Shown here in pieces: positions 1 to 10,735 of a stretch of 54,139 bases of DNA. Below the pieces are notes generated by a model that worked only from the letters and a program-made list of their open reading frames with translations, searched no databases and had not been told where the DNA came from. Each line of letters begins with the position of its first letter. Position 1 is the first letter of the stretch. The position numbers were made by a program, and so were the translations under genes. The DNA comes from Conoideocrella luteorostrata (lineage: Eukaryota > Ascomycota > Sordariomycetes > Hypocreales > Clavicipitaceae): the NCBI GenBank assembly GCA_032433595.1, contig JASWJB010000306.1, forward strand, positions 1-54,139, in the 5' to 3' direction.

Positions 1-1651
1 TATATATGCATGCGCGCTGCATAGACTCATGCCAGACTGATGCTGAAAAACGAAACAGCCATTTGAACTGCAAAGTTCATCGACTGCCGAAAGACAAATG
101 GGACATTGACTAGCCCCTTTTCCCTCCCTCACCGCAAAAAACACAAAGCAAAATACCGCCTTTGATACTTTATCAACACTAAAGCGCGGCGAGTAGCCTC
201 AACGCTACAGAGCTGGGCTCGTCGCCCCATGCCCCCAGAAGAGTTTGTTACTTTCATACTCCATGAGTGTACCATCGATTATGTCACCGTCTTATCTGAG
301 AGACTTTTCTTTGTACAGAAATTGCAGGATACGTTAAAACCCTTCCTGTATGCAGCTTCGCTTTACTCACACCTTTTTCTCTCTCGCCAGGACCGAAACA
401 CCAAGTTGAGCCACATCTTGACGTATATACCAGCTGCATCACTACCATCCTCTCATTATAAACTTCCGACTCCATCTCCAAATATATTTATATTCGTCTC
501 TCCTTACAGCGGGACCGACATGATCATCTATCGTACGTACGTCTCACCACGCCTAACCTACCCAACCAAGCAAGTACAGCCCGACCAACCGGCTTCCACC
601 CGGTACCATCTCAACCCCCCCCCAAAACTCCCGTAGCCCGTTTCACCCACACACCCAACAGAACCACCCGCCGCCGTCGATCTCCCCCTCCGTAATTAAA
701 TCCCCCAGTGACACCTTGGTAAAACCTCCTTGATAAAGGACTGCCGCAGCTGTGCCTTCTCCGTAGGTACACCATCATTACATTGGGGTGGTTGCCACAA
801 AACACCAAGTACGTGGTAATTAAGCATACACAGAGTAACCGCACAGGTGTCAATCAGTAGTAGTTACCCCGGGGTTTTTTTTGGCTGAGAACCCGCGCAA
901 CTGTACCCCATCCAGCACCTTTCTTTTAAAAGCAAACGTTGCGCTGGGACACCTACCTGTTCAGGAAATCTTCAAGGTGGAGGAGCCCTTTGGCTGTCAG
1001 TCAACCTTGTAATGTGCAGGGATGTATGAGATGACGAGTGACGTATCGAGGAATTTGGGCTGCCTCTTTGGCGGGTTGTGGTACTACCGAGAGAAATTAA
1101 GTCATGTAGCCAACTGGTCAGCTGGTGTTACGGTGATCTGTTGTTAGGTGATAGATAGACATAATGACATGTTTGATGGAAATAAGGGCTTGTAGCAAAG
1201 CCAAGCAAAGAGACCCTGTTCGGCCCATTCGAGCTCAAGGGCTTAGCTGGCCAGGGATATCATACTACGAAACGGTAAAATGCAACGATAGTTTGTACAA
1301 GGCTCAGCAATAGTGTATACTCCGTAAGCATGTATAAGTCAATTGATGCAAACGCTATCACAACTTCGACAGCAAATGGTACATGTAATCAATGCTCGCC
1401 CTCCTCATCTACCGAAAATCACACATCACTCACATCCCCCCGACCGACCGAGAACATTATTTCTTGCCCGTTGCGTTGCTCGCTTCATGCTAAGGGTATC
1501 CGATGCATATACGACAGAATCAACCCCGTGAAATCCCAATGGAAAGTGATATCGTCCAGCCTATGCAGTAAAGAAAAAAAAGTAAAAATTCAAACTTGAG
1601 TCAGTTCCAATGACCTTCACCAATCTGCCTAGCTGGAGAGAGACAAACCGA
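1..1651. other. gene-free stretch downstream of the Munc13-like gene
   Basis: No open frame here has recognisable similarity, splice-site structure or coding bias. The longest (229-636, +) has low-complexity composition and no family match. The right part probably holds the 3' UTR of the Munc13-like gene that ends at 1652. One TACTCCGTA motif lies at 1318-1326. Confidence 0.6.
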
Positions 1652-4600
1652 CTACCTCCTGGGTAGATTGTTTCTTCCAAATTGTGCGCCGGCGCCAAAC
1701 CCACCTCCTGTGTGCCATCCTTGGTTGACGCTATTCTTCACGATAAGAGCCGCAGCTGCCGTCGCCGCCTGGCGTTCCCTTTGGCGATGTCGTTCTTTCA
1801 AATAGTGAGCTGCCTCGGGCCGCATTCTCAGGATGCGCAGGATCATATCGTCACTGGGATCTGCCTGAGCCTCTCGCCTTTTAGCCTCCTTGGCTTTCCG
1901 CATGGTTCCCAGATTGCGACTCATCATGATGCTCTTGCCACGTTTTATTGTACCCATGCTAGCAAATGCGCCGGCGCCGCCGAATGTCGCGCCGAATGTA
2001 GCGGGAGCTGACATGCGGTTCTGTTGAGGCTGCTGCAGCAGTGCTTGCTGTGCGCGCTGTGCCGTTGCTGCTGCCATCCGTTCCGACTCTCGCATGAGAT
2101 TATGACTGTCTTCAAAATAGAAGAAGTTGAGCGACGCGAGCTCGTGCCACTTAGGCGACTTCAGGACCTCGGCAGGAACACCCAGCTGTTCCCCAGAGTG
2201 TTCGTCCCTTGCGTTGAAAAAGGCAAAGAGCATCTCTAGCCAACGATACACAACATCTAGCTCCTTTCTATTTAGAGACTTTTTGGTGGAAGGCTTATCG
2301 GAAAGCGGAGGAACCAGCAAGTTCTCTATGGTCATAAGAACTTCCTTCCACAAGCGAGTCATCACCGCGATCATAGTGGCGTCCGTCAAGGTCTGTTTCA
2401 TGATGGCAAAATTCTCATCGAAATATTCAAAGAGGCGGATCAAGGCACCTTCAATTTGGCTAGGTGTCGTGGTGGGCATGGCCGAAGCACGCTTCTTCCA
2501 CAGACTAGTCACCGAAGCGCCAATACCGCCAGTCCCTAAGAGACTGCGCAGGGTTTCTTGGGACAAGGTCGCACTAATCTGTGTTGTGAGCTGCAACCGT
2601 GGTGTTAGTACAGGCCCGGAAAGCACAGGGAAGACGGAAAAATTAAAATGAAACCGAAAATGAAAGCGTCCAACACTACTAACCTTGTCAGTTATCTTCC
2701 GTACCATATCCCTTTCAGTTCTCTTGAGATGACGGAAAGCCTTCCCGAAATGGAACTGGATATCATCGCGTTCTCCTTCCATGCTGACTCTAATAAGAAG
2801 ACGACCTTGGGAGTCCAAGTCTAACCAGAACTCTCGGGGAAGATAATCGCTAAAGTGCACGGGGTCCAATTTTAACGACGTGCGTCCAACGTAATCGTGA
2901 TCGCCGAAAGTGTCGTAGTCCCATACAGTGGCAATAACATTAACTGGCCCCTGAACCGTGACATCAAACGACTCATCCCAACGGGGGTTGAGATTCCTGT
3001 ATATGATGCGCGTCTTGTGTAGTCGTTTCTGATATTCGTCACCAAACACGACATAAGGATCGCTATACCCACTAGGATCACAGGCCTTGAGATCCTCAGC
3101 CTCCACGACTTTGAGCGTGAATGTGTACTTGCTTGGCTTCCGAGTCTTCTTCTTAGGACCATCGACTTTCTCAAGAAGTGTGGCACATGCCTCGGAGTTC
3201 ATACTCTTTTCCAGCTTGTCCAGCTCCTGCATGGCAAACTCGACATTGTTCAGCTTCACAAAAGACTGTCCGATTTCGTTAGCTTATTGCTATAAAGGGG
3301 CTGTGTTTCTTGAGCCTTTTCCTCGTACCTCTGGATAAAACTGGAACGGTTCGGCTCTCTCCTTATTGCTCCAGGCATCCTTAGCATATTGCATCCATTT
3401 TTCTTGTGTTGTTCTGCCCTGTGCAGCCAACTCATCTGCAGAGAGGCGATCCATTTCCTTCGTAAACCGCTGCTCAACAATGTCACAATATCGGCCAATC
3501 CCAGCAGAGATGCTTCGTGACAGTGCCGTCATGAATCGTGCGTGATGCTCGTCATTATCCCATTGGAGGTTGAAAACCTTGTCTACAGTCTGATTGAAGA
3601 GCATGAAGAGGTCAATGACAGACACACTATGTCGCTCGCAGTCAGCTGGAATTTGCTCTACACTCTGTGTTCGAACTTGGAACTGGTCATGCTTGATCGC
3701 TTGTTCCACAAGATCGGTCATTCTCGTCTCCGCGGCATGGATCCAGCGCCATACGAAGTCTACAAGGAGGTTTTCTATATTGAATTCGAAAGGCAAACTT
3801 GGAAGAGACTCGAGATGGATACGGCGGATCTCAACCAGTTCTCTGTAAAGCTCAAATCCATCCTCCAGGGCGATTTCCACACCAGATTCGGTGGCGCTGT
3901 TCAAGATGGTCTCAATGATGACTCCTGCATCTTTCTCGAAACTAGGGAAAATCTCTTGTACAAGGATTGATAGCGGATTGACTCCCATGATCTCCATGTT
4001 GTTCTTGTATCGCTTCCGAATCCTCTCGCAGAGCTTCGTCACGGACTTGCCCAGCTTGACTACGTGGATGAAATCCCAGTCCTCCTTGTGAGCGGGAATT
4101 TCCTTTTGCATGTAATCACGGTAAACATCAGCAGCCCTCTGACACAGACCTTGAGTGAGGTGGTCTGAAAACTCCGCTGCGGCGCTTGGCCGGGGAGAAA
4201 AGGTCGGATCGCTGCCGATATGGTTTTCAAGAAGGAACATGACAGCTGCAATATTTGGTGGCTTTGCGTCGTAGCATTGCTCCATTACGTCGTATAGCTC
4301 CCTCAGCAACGCATCGTACAGGCTGTGGAAACTCTGTTGGTAAACAGCGAAGTCATGCATGGTCCATCTACTGGGTTCAATTTCATTCAAAGGCGTCGCA
4401 TAATGGGTTACATGTGGTACCTTCTTCATTTCCGGTAACGGCGACTTGACGAAATCGAATATGGTATCAAGCTCTTCGGGGACAATCTCCTGGTCCAAAA
4501 ACTTTCTGGCTGCAACTTCAAGGAGGGCGATCAGCCGAGAGAACTGAGGAACTCGCCAGCGAACGCAGAGCTCGGTCAAGAACTCCATCGACTGCTTGGA

Positions 4601-5938
4601 CAGCGGGTGATAATCCAAGGCTGGGTCCGCATGCAGCTGGTCAAAAGTGACTGCATGCTGTAGAATATACTTGTAGAACTCCCTTGGCTCGGGGGGGATG
4701 AAAGTGTAAATCGTCTCTTCAACTGCTCGTATACTGGTTGGCTCGTTTCCAATAGAAAGATTTGAGAGACTGACGGTCGGATCGAATGCGAGCGATCCAC
4801 CGTCTTGTGCAGAGACGGTCCGACCGAGGTCAGCATATGCCTGTTCATTGCCGTACATGGACTGTGGCCTGCTCGGCAAAGGTTTTTCAAAATTGCCAGT
4901 TGATGTCTTCGCCAACTCTGGCTTAGCTGTCAAAATGTCGAGCATCATTTGGGATAAATGCGGCGCCTCGGACTTCTTCCATTCAAGAAAAGCGTCATCG
5001 ACATCAAAGTCCTGGCTTCGCAAGGTGCCGGCCATATTAGAGTTCAGCCTGTGCTGATACGACTTGAGGTCCTTCAACGCAGCCTCCTCTGTCCAAACCT
5101 GGCGGCGATCGTTGATTTCCGACTGAACATCGGATAGGCTCATACCAAAGATGCCCGCCACTACCTGAACCATTGGCATATCCTTGACATCGTAGCTCAG
5201 AGGGACAACGACCTCAATGGTGGTGCCCTTTCCATCCTGGCCGCTGTCAACCAAATTTTGGTCATTCGTCAACAGCTTGCTTTCCAAAGAATTGAGTCTC
5301 GATATTAATTCAGCACGGTCCCGATCGTGACCATGATCTCGCAAGATGGTCGTCGTGAGCCTCACAAACATTGCGAGGTGGCGATCAGGAAGCAGCTTCC
5401 ATGAATCGTCGTCAGTAGATTTGCCCTTTTGGGCTGCCTTGGTGGCAGATGAATAAAAGATGAGAACCAGCGGTTCGTATTTTTTTTCTTTCAGCGTCTT
5501 TTGAAAGTTCTTATCGGAAAATGCAGTGTACGCTTCTGCAAAGCTTCGCTTGACAGCAGCGTCATTGAAACCCGGTAGAGGTTCGCTGCCCCGCAAAACA
5601 CCACCAACACGATCGAGAAGCTGGGTTGCGAAACCGCTGGGTAATTTGAAGCTTGTCGACCCCCCCCCTGCAATATATTCCTGGACGAGCTGACCGACAC
5701 TGGTATGCGATCGGGCTGGCTGCTTCGGTGCGGGAACATACTGCTTGCGCTTCGCTCGGGGTTGCAGCAGGTAATGGAGGTAGGCGGTGCGAAGGGCAAA
5801 GCTTCGAGCCTCTTCATGCTCGACAATTATTTGCCGATGACGGTTCGCTCGCGAGGCGGCTCTGCTTCTGGATATGTCCCTGCTGCCGCTCTTCATGCGA
5901 CGGCTAGGGGTGAGGGAATGTCGCGACGCGGTGGACAT
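1652..5938 (-). CDS. Munc13-like protein with MHD1, C2 and MHD2 domains (fungal Ync13 type)
   Basis: Three exons: 5938-3329, 3265-2684 and 2590-1652. Introns 3266-3328 (branch GCTAAC) and 2591-2683 (acceptor TTGCAG) have clean GT..AG ends, and the exons give 1376 aa in frame. A Munc13-homology region lies at about residues 768-830 (IDLFMLFNQTVDKVF). A C2 domain follows at about 917-1010 with acidic calcium-loop residues (DPSGYSDPYV, WDYDTFGDHD). A second homology region is at about 1109-1165 (IEGALIRLFEYFDENF). The family acts at the plasma membrane in vesicle priming; the fission yeast relative Ync13 couples exocytosis and endocytosis to septum integrity. The start chosen (CACC-ATG-TCC) has a good context; an in-frame ATG 69 bases upstream (6007) would add 23 residues. 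The 93-bp second intron has no stop in frame, so retention would keep the frame open. Function in this species is inferred from the family. Confidence 0.9.
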
Positions 5939-7199
5939 GGTGACGTCGTTTGCATGGAGTACGTAGCCGAATGTGAGAAGGCAGCTCGGTCTTGATGCCC
6001 AATCCAATACCGGGCGAGAAAGTTCATGACCATGTAAAGCAGATGCAGGAGAATTGATCTACTATCTCAGCAGTAGCTACACGGAGAGTCAACAGCTGGC
6101 AGGCTAAGGCTGGTGATGGTGGTTGCCACGATGCGAGGAGCAGAAATCGACTTGTTTCAGCCAAACCGATCTGCCCTCTGGTAACGTCGCTTGCCGAAGA
6201 ACTGAGTGGTGCCTTTGGGTGGCAGCCAAGGAGCACAGATAATCATGCAACTGTTCAGGATCTGATTGGTACTTAGCATGCACGCTTAGCTGCCAGTTGC
6301 TTGAACCGAAGATAAGAACCGTTCGCAGGTCCTGGTTGCTTGTGCGATGAGGACCGTGGCCTCTGTTGTGACAGAATGAGGGCCGGTATGAGATGGCACT
6401 ACTAAAGCCGACTGCAGAACTGGCCTAGACTCAAAAAAGTCGGGTGATTCAAATGCTCCTCCCGACGTCATCCACGTCCCTCCCTGCCCTCCGTGTCCTA
6501 CCTGGCTAGTTTAGGCTGAGCCACGCCATGCGAGTGGTGGTCCCCGGAAACAAAAAGGCTGGCCAAACAACCAGGCGTTAGTTAGGGCGTCCACCAACAA
6601 TCGAAGGCTGCGCGAAGTCGAGCCGGCAATGTTTGGACCAGGGGTCAACAGTGCTGAAATGGACCCACCGGGCCGCCTAATAAATCTAAAAACAGCCACT
6701 AAGTACTCCGTACTCCGGACCTAGGTAGTAGTTAGTTACTCCGTGAAGTTCGTACGAAATTACGGACCGCGGAGTAGTTAGTTGTTGTGCTGCACCCAGC
6801 TATCTGATCCGTCCGTCAGTCTGGCAGTCGAGAACGGGCTCGGCACAGTATTTACCTGGAGTAAATGCTGATATTGGTGCGTTTAATTTTTGAAGGGCTT
6901 AATGAGCTACACGGCGAGCTGTTGTGTAGGGGGAGAATCCTTGAAGCTACCCAGAGAAGGCTCCATATGGCAAGGTATGCTTCCCTCCAAGTTGCCTTTT
7001 TTGACGCCTAGCAGGCGACTTGATACGCGTGCTAGGCGAGCCGGACCCTTCCCCATGCACAATCACACAGCACTGGCGTTTTGGTCTCGGGGGCCAAGAA
7101 AACCCGGCCAGACATATTGCATCTTTTGGCGCTTCTTTATCTGTCATGCATGAACTGTATCGCATGGCCTGTTTGTTGTACTCCGTATCTGAGACCGAT
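5939..7199. other. intergenic, promoter side of the Munc13-like gene
   Basis: About 1.2 kb without a supportable gene. It holds a double TACTCCGTACTCCGG motif at 6704-6718, further degenerate copies around 6735 and another near 7178. The right edge merges into the F-box relic, whose true 5' end I cannot place. Confidence 0.6.
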
Positions 7200-8262
7200 G
7201 ATTTCCCCATGTTTCGTATGCTCTCCTACCCCAGCAACCCATGGAATCCCTCTCATGCCTATTTACCAGACGCCAATGATCCGAGGCTTTCCTCGTAACT
7301 TTGGTTACCCTCCGCCACATGGCTGGCCACAATTCGAGTATGGCTCACCGCTAGTTGATGCATTGCCCTGGCCGGACACTGCTGCTGCGAATACCTCCGA
7401 TGAGCCCCAACGAATGCTTGATAATCTTCGCACTGTCGAGGTTTACAAGGAAACCTGGCGTGGCTTCCGCATCCTCACAAGGGTGCTGGCAGAGAATCGT
7501 CATTGCGTATCTGAATTCCTTATTGATCCGCATCATATTATCACAGGCGTCAACTGTTATATTTTTGACCGACCATGCCCAGAGTACAATACCCTAGCTA
7601 CATTGCTGAAGCGACCTGGCTTCCGTCGCCTTGATCCTTGCCCTATTTACCGGCTACCTGGAGGATGTGGACTAGTCGTCTTACCGCAGTGGCTACCTAC
7701 GTAAGGCATTGGCTGGGGCGGAAGATCTAGAGCATATCTATATACAAAGTACAATATATATTGATGCAAATGGGTTTCCGTGTCAATGCTACACTGAAGA
7801 TTTCGAACAGGGGAGGTTGCACTTACTTCCAGTACAAATAATATTCCCTATTGACAGTTAGCCCTACCTGCAGCATTTTAGACTGTCTAGATTTCTAGTT
7901 AAGTAATCTGACCTTGTTTCATTGCTTGCTGCCCTACCAGACACACTAAGTTCCGTAGAACTCAGCTACCTTGGATTTATAGACAGAGACAACTGCTACA
8001 TAGATCTTCTGTGCCAAATACGGAACGCTCTTGGCTAAGAGAAAAGGCCAGTAGCACAAAGGCCAAGGGTTGCCATTGCTCTGCCCAAGGAGATGCATGC
8101 ACGACCAGGGTTCGTGGTCCGGGCTGATAAAAGCGTGGAGGCTTTCTTATATCAGGGGCCCGGAATCCTTTCGGCCAAGATTATTCAAACAATGTGGTTG
8201 AGGGACGAGGAGCTGTCCAGCAGGACGAATTTTGATCCGAGTATGAACGTCCGTATTAGTTA
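7200..8262 (+). pseudogene. decayed F-box-family gene with RIP-like stops
   Basis: The readable part starts near 7260 and encodes a pattern typical of a large fungal F-box/leucine-rich family, with landmarks VEVYKETWRGFRI, NCYIFDRPCPEYN and LLKRPGFRRLD. After the Asp codon at 7633-7635 one extra base shifts the frame. The homologous reading then continues as LALFTGYLEDVD, SGYLRKALAGAEDLEHIY and IDANGFPCQCYTEDFEQ. It is cut by four in-frame stops: TAG 7673-7675, TAG 7859-7861, TAA 7904-7906 and TAA 8036-8038. Another frameshift lies near 8170-8240, where an acidic C-terminal block appears in a different frame. Three stops are single-base changes from expected Trp or Gln codons and fit CpA-to-TpA mutation; the fourth needs two changes. 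No F-box motif itself was found upstream. The intact family contributes substrate-binding subunits of SCF ubiquitin ligases; this copy cannot. Confidence 0.82.
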
Positions 8263-8320
8263 GACGGCTATTAGGTTAAATCTGATGGCTTTTTTGAGTA
8301 CTCCATTAGAATTCCATTTC

Positions 8321-8999
8321 GGTAATCAGAGAAAGCAGGGCTTTGCCTAAGATTTGCGATTAAGCAAGGCGAGGGCAGGCATGGAGAAGCGTAGCTTCCC
8401 GCTTTGCATCTTTAGCGGCCTGGCACCTGTGGTATCCAGTTTCTTCTGACTCTCTCTAACTAATTTAATTTGTTAATTTGTTTAGCTATTACTCAAGGAA
8501 ACTCGTGATATATTGTGATGTATTGCATCCCGAAGATATGGTGTTAAGGAGCCCTGAGATACGGAAAAAAGGCGGTGAAATTCTGCTATGGAAGATAAGC
8601 TCGCCGCAGGCTGCACCCGACATGGCCTCCGGAGGGAAATAAAAAAAGTTAAATAAGATAATAGTAAAACTAGTAAAGCTATTAGCAGTAGCAGCAGCAT
8701 CAAATACCAGCAACAGCATTTATATCAGCACCAGCATCAATATCAGGCAACAAGACCTTCGTCAGCAGCATGATCAGTAGCATGATCAGTAGTATCGTCA
8801 ACAGCATCATCGGCAGCATCGTCGGCAGCATCGTCGGCAGCATCGTCGGCAGCATCGTCGGCAGCATCGTCGGCAGCAGCAGCATAATTAGCTTATCAGA
8901 CGCTTTCCCTGCGCCTGTGGTGTCGATAAAGTCGGCTGGCATACGGAGCACAGTATCTCGTAGTTGCGGGTATTATGCGATGGTTTCAATGCACAATCA
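8321..8999 (-). repeat. dispersed repeat, copy 1 (inverted relative to copy 2)
   Basis: Read on the minus strand, this segment matches the plus strand of 15392-15926 over several blocks. These include a GACGAAGGTCTTGTTGCCT block, a CCTCCGGAGGCC block, a CTCCTTAACACCA-like block, CACAGGTGCCAG, and an AAGCGGGAAGCTACGCT block followed by CCTCGCCTTGCT. Similarity is broken by small gaps. Copy 1 has an extra minisatellite between the GCAGGGAAAGC block and the GACGAAGG block. No terminal inverted repeats or target-site duplication could be made out, so the class of element is unknown. Short open frames in both copies share only a few residues (GKASD, MLL, KVLLP) and do not identify a protein. Confidence 0.75.
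8763..8883 (+). repeat. 12-bp minisatellite inside repeat copy 1
   Basis: Five perfect tandem copies of CGGCAGCATCGT occupy 8811-8870. They are flanked on the left by about four degenerate copies (CAGTAGCATGAT-like). The period of 12 keeps an open frame on both strands, giving a four-residue repeat (MLPT) on the minus strand. The sister repeat copy at 15.4 kb has only a few GCTGCTG units at this point, so the array expanded after the two copies split. Confidence 0.93.
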
Positions 9000-10735
9000 T
9001 CGGCGACCTCTTTTGGCTCAATCGTGCCGACTCGCTGGCGCAGCTGTCCAACGTGACTGACGAAATGAGGCGAAGCGCTTATGCGAAACTGTATTACATC
9101 CAACTCCAGCACGGGGTCCAGAAACACTACCTTTTGAGTAATTCGTATTTTATAGCAACATCAAGTAGTTTGGAAGCTGGCTTTGGTACACGAGGACGGC
9201 TGAGACCCCTAGGTGTGTTCGCCCATGTATTTCTTCTGTGTGTTTCTGTCATTACACCGAGTAGAGCATCAGATCGGCAACGTGTGCCGGAGCCGGGGGA
9301 ACAAGGGCAAATAGGATGATGAAGTACTCCGTACAGCCAAGATTATAAGAAGTACCAGGTAAACCGAATGTACACCAAGGGTCATTAGCACAGACAGTAC
9401 GGAGTACGGAGAACATCGCCTTGTATAATAATCCGTACATTGTACACATAATATGTCAGTAACGACCAACCCGTTCTTAGAGAATAACTCATCGTAGGAG
9501 TGATGTCTCTAGCCGCCGCTTTGACGTCATCAGAATTCCCAACAAGCAGCTAATTTTGCACACGCCAAAAGAAAGTGAAAAATAAATAATATCCTCTGAA
9601 TGGCATTTTACTTCGATCTCGAAGATTCAATTGCTGGCGGGTCCTCTGGCTTGGCTGACTGGGAGCCCCATTATTATTACTCCGTACCCCATTGTAACAT
9701 GGAGACTCCCAGGCCACCAGACCGGGAACTTCTGCGCCAGCATTGCCCCAGCAAGCGCCAACTTGCATCGGATGCATGCATCAGTAGGCGCCACTGTGCG
9801 CCAGCTTTCAAGTGCGTGCACGGAGTACGGAGCAGTTACGAACTGCTAGAATTGTACTCCGTAGTGACAGTCCAGCTGCCAGCCTGACACCAGCCGACCC
9901 TTCAATCTCCAGACAAGGAAGCCATCCATCAGACCAAACCGCAATCGATGTCGGAGGCAGTCGCAGGCGGTCGCAAGCAGTCGCACATGGCTTAGGCCAC
10001 CAAACTCTCCCGAGCCCACAAGGCATTCACGTTGGCTGTGCGCAATGCCGCAATGCCGCAAATGCCTGCAGGCAGGCAGGCGGCCATGCTGTCCTTCGCC
10101 CCAGCGCGAGTACATGTAATAGCGTGATCTGCGTCTGGTGCCTGTGTCTGGTGTGCTTGTCTCGTTTGTCCGTTTCTCATTGCTACTACTCCTCTGGCCT
10201 CTACGGAGTAGCCTCTAGCCTTTCGCCGCTGGTCACTCGTCTCCATCCTGTGTCCTTTGTGCGGCCAGGCAACCAGCTTCTACAAACCCAAGCCGTGGCC
10301 CGACTCCTGTGTTCTTCTCTCGACCCAGCCTCCTGTTCCGAGCTCTACCATTTATTACACCTTTCGCGGCTGTATCGTCACAAATCCTTCGTCGCCGGTA
10401 TACTTTGCGAGTGTGGAGCATCGCTGTCTTTTTGGTTCGAGCCGCCGTATTTACAATACTTTACATATCCCCCTGAGCTGGAGACGAGACTTGGTTCTGG
10501 ATCTGTGAAGCGCCCCGGCCGGTACTCCGTACTCCATAACTCATAAATACTCTGTACGCAGTATCCACTTACTACCAAATGACGGCCACTGGTTGTTAAG
10601 CTTCCCTCAAGAGCCTACGCCCCGCGCTCAGCTTGCTCAACTCTTCGCCTTCAACTGCTCTACGCAGCTCCCAACACCCGAGTCGCACGAACCAGGCACT
10701 TTTATGTTCTTGGATGTGGTCGAGCTGTCTTCGGC
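9000..10735. other. intergenic, upstream of the ArfGAP gene, rich in TACTCCGTA motifs
   Basis: No gene can be supported. The stretch contains the densest group of the dispersed motif: 9324-9332, 9398-9411 (two overlapping copies), 9678-9686, 9820-9832, 9854-9862, 10202-10210 and 10523-10531. The right end should hold the promoter and 5' UTR of the ArfGAP gene; it includes pyrimidine-rich tracts but no clear TATA box. Confidence 0.65.
9324..9862. repeat. cluster of TACTCCGTA / TACGGAGTA motifs
   Basis: Five motif sites occur within about 540 bp, in both orientations: 9324-9332, 9398-9411, 9678-9686, 9820-9832 and 9854-9862. Some abut to form TACGGAGTACGGAG. The same 9-mer recurs in most intergenic parts of the window. 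Its function is unknown to me. Confidence 0.85.

Noticed and set aside
8700..8951. MLPT-repeat protein on the minus strand
   Set aside because: It is the by-product of a 12-bp tandem array; the frame is open on both strands, so openness is not evidence of coding.
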